From Polytrichum commune (lineage: Eukaryota; Streptophyta; Polytrichopsida; Polytrichales; Polytrichaceae), in NCBI GenBank assembly GCA_950295325.1, contig OX485803.1:31808001-31872000 (forward strand): 64,000 nt of DNA, read 5' to 3'. This document shows positions 11,568-22,456 of this stretch, one piece after another. Position numbers and translations under genes: made by a program. Position 1 is the first letter of the stretch, and every line of letters starts with the position of its first letter. The notes under the pieces were generated by a model. That model was not told the origin of the DNA. It searched no databases and was given only the letters and a program-made list of their open reading frames with translations.

Positions 11568-12292
11568 GCAGTTGGTCTGCATATTTTGTCGGTTCTCTGT
11601 GATTAGCCAATATCTGTCCATAGACAACTTGTATAGTCAGGATACTTTTGCTTACATGATTAAGGATGTCGAACAAGTGCAGGAGCTTGCACTGAGAAAG
11701 CTCAGAGCGTGATGATGAGAACTTTGTGTTGTTTCAACAGTTTGAAACTGGACTATATTATGAATCAGGAATGAAGACTTCTTTGAAATTGTCGAATGAA
11801 CTTGCCATCTGCACAAAAAGGTTGATGCATACAGTAAGTTCTCCTTTCCTTGATCTGTGAATAGATGCAAATCATTTTTGGGTGAAGAAAAGTATATGCA
11901 ACATGATTGAAAACCAGAAGAGTACATAGCTGCTTCATTGATTGATATGTTGTCACTTGTATCAACACTGAAGCTCACACATATCATTAAATCTTGGTAG
12001 GCAGGGAATGAAGCATCTTGTTGTGTGGATCTCCCTCTGCATTTCCATCTCAACCAGTAGCTTCATTGTTTAATTCACAGATATATTGGGCATTTCATTT
12101 ACAACTCGTGTGTAGGTAAGTTACCCACGCTAGGGATAAGGTTAGTAGAATTGGGGTAGATGACCTATTAGGTCATGTTTTCATTCCTTAAACATCATGA
12201 CCATCAATTCTAAATTGAAGGATGCATTGGCCAATTAAGGTTGCTTATATAATATATATAGTGTAAACTAAGGAAGTGCATTCTTTACTTCG

Positions 12293-12320
12293 AAATCCTT
12301 GATTGGCCAATCAAGGATTT
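12293..12320. repeat. Perfect 28-bp palindrome without loop
   Basis: AAATCCTTGATTGG is followed directly by its exact reverse complement. No gene overlaps it; its role is unknown. Confidence 0.9.
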
Positions 12321-13350
12321 TATTGCTTCTCACATGCATTGGAGTATTTTATTCCTATTGCTATTTTTAAAATTACATCCTTGGAGCATATCACTACAGT
12401 AGTCATAATCTTTGAAGTTACTGGACCACAATGTTCATGAGGGCATGGGATGACTTAAGAAGTGCATAAGGTAGGAAGGAAGGAAGAGAAAAGAGGAGAG
12501 CATTTGGTACAATGAGGTAGAGGAGGGAGGGATAAGGTTCTAAAGTTCAATAAAGCTACTCATGCAATGTTACTCAAAATGGATAAATGTGATGACGTCC
12601 ACAATCCCAAGTTGCATGTTTGACAATAGCCAAGTTTTCTCTCATATGTTGATCCCCCTCCTCCCAACAAAGCCCTTGCCCAATAAAAAATGTTAGGGAG
12701 GTTGTTTCCCACTAAAGCCCCTTCATCCACAATGGATGAGTTTATGTAGACACCATGAAGTTTGTGGAAGTTGATAAGGATATACAAAATGTGCACTATT
12801 GTTTAGTAGTACACTTGCAATGGACTTCATTAGATTGTGAGACTTTATATTTAATGTGACATTATGCCCAACCTCACCTCCCCAATGCCAACTAGACTCC
12901 GATCATGGATCATTGTCAACATGTGCACCCCCCCCCCTTTTCGGGTCTTGCATGGTATATAGATCCGAATGGCATCAAAAACAAAAACACAATCAAAAGT
13001 CCATACCCTATTCGTATCAAGAAAATGTCATGGCATCTATGTACACTAATCTATCGTGGATGAAGGGGCTCTAATAAAAACAAGTCTGCCTATAAGGTTG
13101 AGGGCCGATTCATTCCAGCTAGACTTTGCTACACTAGCTTGGGGTCTCTAATGTTGTTTCCAGAGTTAAATAGTCTAAAAAGAATCAATCACATGTTGCA
13201 ATATACATAATACACTATCTTTTCACTACGCAACGAATGAGTTTACGTAGACACCACGAATCCTTAGCCCAACCCTTATTCTAGCTACCTAAATGGTCAT
13301 AATAAAAATTGAAAAATACCATACCAATATTGTGTGAGTGGTGGGTACTA

Positions 13351-13850
13351 TGTTGGGCTGGACACTAAAGCACCCCTAACAAGTTTTTTTAAGGAAGGGG
13401 TCACGTGATAGGACAAGGGTTGGGGATATGGACCTGCAATCCTCAGGCAACCCAAGAAAAACTTTTTACGAACTCGACCAGAAAACGTTACTTGCCCCAT
13501 CTGACTCTGAAAACAAGTTTTCCTTGCATTCTTGAAAGCTACCTAGCCCACCAAACCCAAGTTGAGTGCACCTCAACTTCAAGGCCCAAAATACAGTACA
13601 CATATGTTCACTTCCACCTAGTAAATAAATAATTGATTCGGATTTCATTTGCGAAGTGAAATCATAGATAAAGTATGCAATTAACTTGGAAGTTAAAAAT
13701 ATGAAAAACTCCTCATTAGCATCGAGGTCGGGTTCGTAAAAAAACATTTCTTGGGATGCTCAAGGGTTGTGGGCCCCGGTCCTTATCCTATCATGGGGTC
13801 CCTTCCTTAAGAAGCTTGTTCGGGATGCTTTTAGCGTCTGGCCTAACATA
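13351..13850. mobile_element. Foldback / Mutator-like MITE with about 125-bp inverted arms
   Basis: The left arm (13351-13475) and the reverse complement of the right arm (13726-13850) match over most of their length: GGCTGGACACTAAA against GGCCAGACGCTAAA, AAGGAAGGG, TGATAGGA(C/T)AAGG, CCCAAGAAA and TTTTTACGAAC. Long terminal inverted repeats with a noncoding centre fit a nonautonomous Mutator-like or foldback element. No target-site duplication could be confirmed. It lies about 450 bp upstream of the HIP start codon. Confidence 0.7.
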
Positions 13851-14299
13851 AGTTAACATACTCTAGTTGTTGGTGGTGTACTTTCATGGACTAATCTGAC
13901 TGTAAGACTGGACATTTATTATAGCTGGCACTGTGCTGAGCCTCATCTCTAGACCCTCCCCCTGCCAACTAGACTCCCATCCCTTGGCCCCTGCACTGTC
14001 AGCATGCGGGACCCATTCCTGCCCACAACGCCCAGGCGCCTGCCACGTCAGCCCTCCAGGGCGGACTTAGGGCACGAAGCAGTAAGTTCTAGAACCAGGC
14101 AGACGCTCTAAGAGCATCGTCACGAACTCCTTCCTTCCTCCGTAGCAGCTCCTTCTTACTAGTGAAGCGAAACGCACAGACAGGCATTGATTGTGAAGCA
14201 CAGCATTGCAGACAAGAAGGGAAGAGGAGGAGGAGGAGGAAGAAGAAGGCAAGGCAAGGCAAGGAGGGAGGATTCCTGGAGGGACAGGAGCAATCGGCC

Positions 14300-17200
14300 A
14301 TGGACGCGGGGAAGTTGAAAGAGCTGAAGCTGTTCGTGCAGCAGGTGGAAGCCAACCCGGCCCTGCTGCAGGATGCGGAGCTTCGTTTCTTCCGCAACTA
14401 CCTGGAAAAGTAAGTGGTCAATAACCAACCAAAACGCTCTGTTGGTTGATCGAATGGCTGAGAGTGCAACATAGTATGTGTCATCATGCACGAGGGAGCC
14501 TACTGCCGTCGTCAGTTTCTTCTGGACCTTCTGTAACAGGGGAAAATCAATTTGGTGATGTACGATCCTGTTTGTGAAAGTATCGGAACCCTAGCTTGAT
14601 CGGGTGACAGGATGCTAGATATTGGCTATGGCATGCAGCACTTAGCTCATTGTTTCGTAGTCAGCAGTGGACGTTGCGGCCTGCAATGGCTTTGTTACCT
14701 ATCGAGGGAGGGGGGATCTTGCGTATTGGATCCGCTCTGGAGTGTGTATCTGATGTTGAACGCAGATATATATATATTTTTGGAACTTATCTTGTATTGA
14801 CAAAATCTTTCTTGAGACGGAGAAAATTAGGTAGGTAACATGCAAATTGTGTGCAAGTTGCGAAACCCTAGCTCGATCGGGTGACAGAGGATGCGAGATT
14901 GGCATGCAGACGTTGGCTAATTGCTGCGTGGCCAGCACTGGACGTTGCAGCCTGCTCTAATGGCTTGTGATCAAGGATGTGGGAATATTTTACATTGGAT
15001 CTGTTTAGGAGCGTGTATCCTATGTTGAAATGTATAACCTTCTTTGAAGTTACCACGTACGGACAGAACCTTTCTTGAGAAAGATCGATGCAATCGTCGG
15101 ATCGGGTGGGGGATCCGCTTTCTTTGCCAACGAAGTCTGGCAGATTGTCATGCAGGTTGATGCAACATGCCAGCGTTGCTGAAGAGATTTCAAGCATTTT
15201 ATTTTATTACAACGACAAATCGGGGCTCGTGAATCAACTGCCGGATAGACTAGCGTGTAGAGGGACGTGTGGACCTATCAGTGTAGGATCATGTCGGTGA
15301 ATGAAATTAGGTTTGAATCAGCCAAAATGGGGTAATGGTGTTATACCAGCGGGCCAGTTGGAAAGCGGGTTGCAAGGGATTTCAGCTTCTTCAAAAAGCA
15401 ATGTGCCTGAGGCAATGGAAGTTAATAAGAATTTTATTTTAAGCTGTGTCTAAAGAAAGATTACAAGGAATCTTGAACATGAAGTATGCCAGTCTGTTGA
15501 ACTTTGTCGTACGTTGGTCTGTGCATTTTCGGAACCAGTTTTAGTCATATTAAACGTATGCAAATTTTGGGGAGGATGTGAATAGGCTTGGAGCAAATCT
15601 TCCATCGGTCGCATATGGCAAGGAGAGCGCACCCAAGGCATCGTTCGCGGTAAGTCAGTGAAGAGTTTGAACTTTTTCTTCAATTATGTTGACAATTTCT
15701 TAGGGCTCGTCAAGGCAGCAGTATCTTCAGTTGCAAAATGAGCACAAGAGTGGCACTTTTCCAATGAGGATTATTCCAGTGGGTCGTTGCCGTTTCTTAA
15801 GAAATGTTCCCGTGAAAATGCTGTGAGAAAGTGTATTATTTGTCTGTTAAATAAGTAAATGTCCCTGGAGTTTTTGTTGTCTGGTGTTCTCACTAGCAAT
15901 TGTTGACAGGATGATGAGGACAGTGAGGACGACGTGCCAGACCTGGAGGAGAAACCAGTGCCAATGCCTAAGCCATTTGAAGGTGGAAATGTGACAGATG
16001 ATGAATCAGATGTTGAGTTGGACAATGAGGGTGTTGTGCAACCTGACCATGAGGCCCCGCAAAAGGCAATTTTCCCCTCCCCTTGACTTGCTTGTAGATA
16101 TCATTGATTGAAGAATGTTACTGGTGATCACAAGTAACATGGTGTTGGTTCTATGTCTTGCTGAAGATCTGAACTCTGATCCTGTAGAAAAGGCGCCTAT
16201 CTATACCCCAACCTCGATTTCTTAATAAACGAAAATGAAGATGTCATGTACACTAACCTGGTATCTGACTCTAAGTTTTGGATTCCTTTATATGCTGCAT
16301 TTGAACATGAAGTCCTCAATTAGCATAAATGGAGTCTAAGGGGAAGACATTTCTCTGAAACTACTTCATAAAGTGCACAAACTCTGAAGTGAGATGTAGT
16401 TGGTCATTCCAGTTAACTGTTCATGGGTAGCTACTTGATGCATTTTGACTGTGACTATCAAAGTTGTGAAGTTTACTTGTGCCATGTGAATGCATACTTC
16501 AGTTCATGAGAATTGATGGGGGTACATGATTGTGTTGCAGATGGGAGATCAAAGTGTTGAGATGACAGAAGAGAAGCAAGATGAAGCGCAAATTGCCAAA
16601 GGCAAAGCTGTTGAGGCCATGGCTGATGGTAAACTCCTGTTGGCCAGTGGATTTTGAAGTAGAGGAACCAATCTGGCTTTTTGCCACAAGTGGTGCAATT
16701 GTCTTGATTTGTAAATAGACACTGTACATTAGCATGAAAGAACAAACTCCTGTGAGATTAGTATCTCCATCAAATTTGATTGATTACTATGTAATGTACA
16801 TACAACTGAGATTAGGAAGTTCCATTCGGAAAATTTTAAGACTATCAGACACCCTATTTCTACATTCAGAGAACCATCCTCACAACAAATTTAATCACTA
16901 ACAAATTACTTTTGAGCATTCTAACCTCTTCCTCCTATCAATCTAGCCTTTAAATAAGATGAACTGTGCACTAGTCGGAACAACGTGTCACATTATTTTC
17001 TGATGAAAATGAAGTTTCTTATGGAGTTATGAAGTCAGGCTCACCCTTGTCCCGCCTAGATATTGTGAAGTAAATTGTATCCAAAAATCCTTCTGTTTTC
17101 ATTCCCATTCACTTGTCCAATGTTAACCCTGTGGACAAAAGTGTGCACAAACGTTCAGGTTGGAATTGATGACTGTATGTTGTTGATTTTCTGCTCTAAC

Positions 17201-19333
17201 AGGAAAATTGGAGGAATCTTTAGAACTTTTCACTGAAGCCATTGTCTGCAATCCCCACTCCGCCATCCTATTTGCAAACCGAGGTATGATCTGCCAGTTC
17301 CAACCTGGGATGTGTATTCTTGACACCGCTCTTTACTTGGTTGGGCATTCACAAGTGCACACCTATATTTCCTGTCTTTTGATTAATGGTCACCCTCCAT
17401 AAAATCTGAAAGGCAATAATAAATCTCATGTAATTACCTTGTGCTGTCAACAGCTGGTGTATATGTGAAGATGAAAAAGCCAAATGCTGCAATCAGGGAT
17501 GCAGATGCTGCCATCAAGGTGACTTTAAATGCACTTCTATCTTCTATCCGTGTCTTTTCTAGGATGTTATTCTCATCTCTAGTAGGTGGGTCTATCATAT
17601 TAGTTATGTTCTTTTTTAGCTTCATTTCCTATATTTGTTTTTTCTCTCTTTCAGCTAAAGTGCAATGTGTAATGTGCAATATGCTGTGGTTTCTTGTGGC
17701 AAATCCACTATCAGAGGCTGAATATGGTGTCTGAAAATGACAGATCAACCCAGATTCTGCAAGGGGTTATAAGTGGAGGGGGGAAGCACATGCATTGCTG
17801 GGGAACTGGGAACAAGCTGCAAAGGATTTACATTTGGCATCTCAACTTGACTATGATGAGGAGATTGCTGCAGCACTGAAGAAAGTAAGAGTTTTATGTC
17901 CACTGATCTTACTGTAAAACAGGAGGTGGCTGTTCATCATGCACATAGTTCTATGGTGGAGGGTGATCTTTAGCATTTGTTTTATCTTACATCTTCTGGA
18001 AAAGTATAAGATAATTACTCGGTATTTGCTACTTTTCAACTCAAACACAGGCATCTTCCTGTTCACTGTTTGTAGGTGGAGCTTAATGTGCACAAGATTG
18101 AAGAGCATCGGAGGAAGTATACTCGCTTGCGTAAGGAGCGTGATGAGAAGAAAGCAGCCTATGAGAGGGAAGTTCGGCGAGCTGAAGCTCAGGTTACCTA
18201 TTCTTTCAACTAAATATGCAATTGTTGTTAATCCTTGTAGCTCTGCATTTCAATCACTTCTAGTAGGTCTATGCCTATTGGTATCTACATAATCGTGTCT
18301 GGAGACTGAATTGTATCTAGTTTTACATGATTCAATTCAATTACAGCCTCCATATACTTATGATGTCATCTATATATGGAGACTGTAATAACTGATTGAT
18401 TAAGAAACTAACATTAGGATAATTCTCATATTTTGTTGCTGTGTGCTCAGGCTGCCTATGATAGGGCGAAAAAGAAAGAGCAGGAGAAGGCTCCCCCACG
18501 TGGTGCACCGAGACCTGGTGGCATGCCTGGATTCCCAGGGGGTATGCCTGCTGGTATGGGAGGTGGGTTCCCAGGAGGGGCACCTGCTGGTATGGGAGGT
18601 ATGCCAGGCATGGGAGGAATGCCTGGTATGGGAGGAATGCCAGGAGGCATGGGAGGCGGTTTTCCAGGAAGTGGACCGGGGGGAGCACCAGGGGGTATTG
18701 ACATGAGCAAGATTCTGAGCGTAAGTTATCTACCTATATTTGTAATGAAAACGATTAGTCTTCTATTGTAAATCTTTCTTTCAACATTTACACTAACAAT
18801 GGTGGCTCGCTAGTTGCAGTATCGGTATGTCAATCCTAAATTGTTAATTGCAAGCAACTGTTGATGCTTCAGTTGTATGTAATATCTACTTACATTGGAA
18901 GCCTCATATGGTCATGTGTACAGGACCCAGACCTGATGAGTGCATTGTCAGACCCGGAGGTGATGGCGGCTTTGCAAGACGGTATGTCCTACTCGCACAT
19001 GTTGCCTTCTTTATGTTGTTTCAGAGTTTTCTATTGGCCGTAAGTTTTATTGGTTTATTTGTTCAGTTTGGAACTGCTGGAAGAGTCATGCAGAGTCTTC
19101 TAGATAACAGATTAAAGTCCTGAAGCCAGTCAACCATTCATACAGAAGGCGAAATATAGAATCTAATTTTGTGTCTCCAAGCTCAGTTTTTGTCTTGTTT
19201 AGTACTGACGATTTATGCTCATGCTGCAGTGATGAAGAATCCTGCTAACTTGTCCAAGCATCAGAGCAACCCAAAGGTAGCCCCTGTGATAGCTAAAATG
19301 TTCAGCAAATTTGGAGGTGGAGCTGCAATGTAA
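14300..19333 (+). CDS. HIP: Hsc70-interacting protein (HIP/ST13/FAM10-like co-chaperone)
   Basis: Cytosolic co-chaperone that binds the ATPase domain of Hsp70/Hsc70 through TPR repeats. Eleven exons keep the frame: 14300-14409, 15586-15649, 15910-16065, 16541-16628, 17203-17283, 17454-17518, 17744-17884, 18076-18192, 18451-18720, 18924-18981 and 19230-19333, giving 417 aa (plant relatives are about 440). Order: N-terminal dimerisation segment ([19 protein letters not shown]), acidic linker ([16 protein letters not shown]), TPR block at about 111-235 ([35 protein letters not shown]), a charged helix ([17 protein letters not shown]), a Gly-Gly-Met-Pro-rich tract, and a C-terminal STI1 domain ([31 protein letters not shown]). 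Intron 3 appears to use a GC donor (CAAAAG|GCAATT at 16066). Intron 1 contains a tandem duplication. Confidence 0.95.
14550..15090 (+). repeat. Tandem duplication (about 285-bp unit) in HIP intron 1
   Basis: The two copies share AACCCTAGCT(T/C)GATCGGGTGACAG, GGCATGCAG, CACTGGACGTTGC(A/G)GCCTGC or a close form, GTGT(A/G)TC..ATGTTGAA and CTTTCTTGAGA. Both lie inside intron 1 (14410-15585) and are noncoding. Confidence 0.75.
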
Positions 19334-20334
19334 ATGCTGAAGATCTGCCCAAGATTAGAGCAACACATGTCAAGGCCCACAGAGCACTCCAACAACTGAA
19401 ACTTTTGGCCTGTGTATGCAATGAAACATAGTTTCTGTATCTATTTAGGTGCCAAATCAAGTTAGATTCCGTAAATTTTATAAGTGTTTCGCTTGGTCTG
19501 GTAGTACAAATGTCTTCTGTAGACTACAAGAAATGTGTACTGGAGCTACTTCATGTGCATGGGCGGTTGGGAAATAGGCGGGTAGGAAATAGGCTTGGAT
19601 CCTGAGGCTGGAAGTCAGCTCATGAAATTAAGATCTGTCAGCCTTTCAGCATTCATCTATGTCGTTGTCATATTCTCATCTTTTTGAATGTATGTTCTCA
19701 CTGTGTGCTTCTCATCTGTCAACCAGGATCTTGTTCAGTCTGGATTTCATGTTAACCCTTCATCTCATGCGTATATTGTTTTGTGGGTTGATTTTTCATG
19801 CTAACCCTATGTTATCATGTAAGATCAGTGACCAATACCTAACAGTGACCTACACATAATCAGGGATACATAGATATGGGTCAAACCTCTTGGCTCTTGA
19901 CCAACATAATCACTTGATCTTTGGGTATTGGATCTTGACAGTTACCCATCCTGATTGAGCCCTAACTATCCAATTGGATGGATTTACATTGAGATCCAAG
20001 ACAATGTACTATGGTACGTGTCCGAAAATCCTCAATGAACTGCAATTTTAGACTTTTGCAAATGGATTCTTAAGTTCAGGTTCACAAGATTGGGCAAGAG
20101 AATGTTGTCATTTTCATTTTTTTCATCAGGTATCTATGTCAATGAATGGGGAGAAAGAACTGATTCAAATTCAAGACTTCAGGAAAATTACTGATCGATT
20201 TTGGAGGAATCTATAGAATATTCTTCCTTTTAATAAAGAATACGCAAAAGATGTCAACATGGACACTCTAAGCTCTGTAATATCATGCTTGTACGTATGC
20301 GGTCCTTTTATGGTTGCTCTTTTTAATTGGACAC

Positions 20335-20600
20335 CTATACGTTTGAGTGGTATATGGCAACACTTGTAGTTAAGAACAAACACTAAAGGGACATGATGAG
20401 ACCTATGCAGTTGTCACTCTAGGTTCAACAGTAGCCAATACAATGGGGATGGCCTATGTGATCTCTTTAAATAGAGAAAGAGAACAATTCTTTTTGACCT
20501 CTTGTAACTCCAATTCCAAAACTTGAACCTAAACCTTAGTGGTTTGCAATTGCTAACCAGATGAGGCAATCCCCGTTCCATCCAACTGCTATAGATGTCC
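20335..20600 (-). repeat. R1-family dispersed repeat, inverted copy
   Basis: Shares GTAGTTAAGA..AAACAC, AGAGAAAGAGAA, TGAGGCAAT and similar blocks with 43340-43735 and 60360-60605 (same orientation) and with 35470-36140 (opposite orientation). Confidence 0.55.
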
Positions 20601-20684
20601 GTATAGTTGTGATACCTAGGCATTGAATTCGGGTGGACCCCTTGTGATATTCGACCCCGATCCAATACCTTGCGCCAACTTTTG

Positions 20685-22230
20685 TCTTAGAGTTTGGACC
20701 TTGAAGCAAACCCAGAAAAGTTTTGACCGGAAAAGTTACCCGGCATGGACTTCCCTCCTCGTTTTTTCCTTCCCGGGCAGAGGATCTGGGCAGTGTCTCT
20801 CTCCCTTTCCGTCCTTCTTGTTCCTCTGGTGGTGTTGCAATGGTTTTGCACTCCGGTTCCATGTTTTCGGTTGATCTTTCATCTGCTTCTCCATTATTGG
20901 CTCTGTATGTAGGACTATGCATCAACTTCTTTGTTTCAAGAGCAAATTTCCTAACTACTTTGCGTTCACACTTGGACGTTACTTGTTCTTGTTATTTTTG
21001 GTCCAGTTTATTTAATGTGGATGTTAGTTATAGTTATATATATATATATATAATTTAATTAGCTATAGTTGCTCCCTAAAATTCATTGAAAGAAATCTAG
21101 ATAATTATAGTTATTTTGGCAGTTCTTAATTATTTATTTTTAAAATTTCGGGTGATAAATGAGTAGCTTCAGTTCTTGACCCGCATTTGAGAAGAAGGGG
21201 CACAAAATCCAAGAAAGGTTTGGTATAGTAAATAGCCATGAACTGGCATGAGCAAAGTGGACAACTACAATTGTAGTCTTTCATAGTAAAGGGCATAGCC
21301 TCACAGTTTTACCGTTTTCTTGTTACACTTTTGTGCATTCACACGTCAACTTTGATTTTGGGACTTGAAATGACAAATCTCGTGATTCGCAATTGCCAAT
21401 CGCACAAGGCGATTTTCAATACCAATAAAGTCCATGGAGTTGGAAGTGTCCACAATAGGTGCATGAGATTTGGCTTGTTGTGACTTTGGTTTTGGAGTTT
21501 GGACCCATGTCGGATTTATATCGTCTTTCTTTGATGCCGTTTGGGTATCTTTAATGAGGACTTCACATTTTTGATACTAGTATGATGTGGGTATTTGAGG
21601 ATATCTTTGTTTTTGATACTATTCAAGTCTACATACTATGTAAGAACCTTCATACATAGGTTAAATCATTCTAGTTTCAATATTGGTTAGAACGGTATCG
21701 ACCCAAATAATAACTCATGTACACTCTAAACTCCATAATATCAACCCCCTGAATGTCACTCCTCCTCTTATATCGTGAAACCTAGGGAACATATGTTCTT
21801 AATTGAAATCTCACTCATTGTTCTCACATTTCCCTCCCATATATCATAGGTTTTGACATTAACTCACCTTGAGATACCCACCATATATCAATATTTGACT
21901 TGTATAAGAATTTATACCCATGGGAAGGTTCTTGGATACCTTAATTGATATTTGATACCATGTACTGTATTCACTTAGAATATATATACCGGTCCAAGAT
22001 TGGTGTAGACCCTAAGCAAATCCACAAGGTTTGACCGGGAAAATAACCCAGCCCGGACTTCCCTCCTTGTTTTTTCCCTTCTCGGGCAGAGAATCCGGGC
22101 AGCGTCTCTCTCCCTTTCCTTACTACCTTCCTTCCTCCTCTTGCTCCTCCGGTGGTGTTGCAATGCTTTTGCAGTCCGGTTGCATATTTTCGGTCAATCT
22201 TTCATCCGCCTCTGGTTTAATATGCTTTTT
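20685..22230 (+). repeat. Direct repeat pair, about 225 bp (20685-20910 and 22005-22230)
   Basis: The two copies share TTTTGACCGG(A/G)AAA, GGACTTCCCTCCT(C/T)GTTTTTTCC, GGGCAGAG(G/A)ATC(T/C)GGGCAG(T/C)GTCTCTCTCC, GGTGGTGTTGCAATG and TTTTCGGT..ATCTTTCATC. Spacing is 1.3 kb. They could be decayed LTRs or two fragments of one element. The second copy ends about 230 bp before the OEP24 start codon. Confidence 0.75.
20905..21330 (+). mobile_element. Unclassified dispersed element, partner of 29330-29735 (inverted)
   Basis: The strand given here matches the reverse complement of 29330-29735 over about 400 bp. Shared blocks include TTTCAAGAGCAAATTTCCTAAC, ACTTTGCGTTCACACTTGGA, TATTTTTGGTCCA, AATAGCCATGAACTGGCATG and ACCGTTTTCTTGTTA. 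The interior differs by a short TA-rich insertion near 21035. No coding domain was found. Confidence 0.75.
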
Positions 22231-22329
22231 GGGCCCATGCATTGGAAAGCTGCACAAACGGCCGCTTGACCTGCTGCTTAACTACTGAAGTGCGAGTCAC
22301 GTGTGGTCGTTTGGTCGTTTCGTGGCGCA

Positions 22330-22363
<34 letters not shown>
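22330..22363 (+). promoter_or_regulatory. (GA)n tract in the OEP24 5' leader/promoter
   Basis: An almost pure GA run about 95 bp before the OEP24 ATG, followed by purine-rich sequence. GA-rich leaders are common in plant genes. No TATA box was assigned. Confidence 0.6.
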
Positions 22364-22456
22364 GTGTTCGGAGAAGGTAGGAAGGAAGGAATTAGGGTTT
22401 GGGGAGCAAAGAAAGGGAGAGGGAGGGAGGGTTTGGGTCGGGGGTTTTGGGGCGCC

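Larger units (their letters stand above)
11568..14299. other. Intergenic region between lyase and HIP genes
   Basis: The first few hundred bases are the probable 3' UTR and downstream sequence of the lyase. The rest is noncoding and repeat-rich: a 28-bp palindrome (12293), a foldback element (13351-13850), and a direct pair of about 140 bp at 12800-12940 and 13865-14010 that shares GTACACTT.CA.GGACT.AT and GCCAACTAGACTCC. The motif ATGAGTTTA(T/C)GTAGACACCA near 12735 and 13237 recurs at 33378 and inverted near 32540. The stretch from about 14205 to the ATG is purine-rich (GAGGAGGAGG) and is a likely HIP 5' leader. Confidence 0.5.
19334..22456. other. Intergenic region between HIP and OEP24, mostly repeats
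   Basis: 19334-20300 is the HIP 3' UTR and unremarkable AT-rich sequence. Beyond it lie an inverted copy of the dispersed family R1 (about 20335-20600), a direct repeat pair (20685-20910 and 22005-22230), an element shared in inverted orientation with 29330-29735 (20905-21330), and a degraded relative of the foldback element at 33755 (about 21527-21990, with ATGCCGTTTGGGTATCTTTA near its start). I see no host gene. Confidence 0.5.

Noticed and set aside
14089-14491. Minus-strand frames over the HIP start
   Set aside because: Shadows of the purine-rich leader and first exon of HIP.
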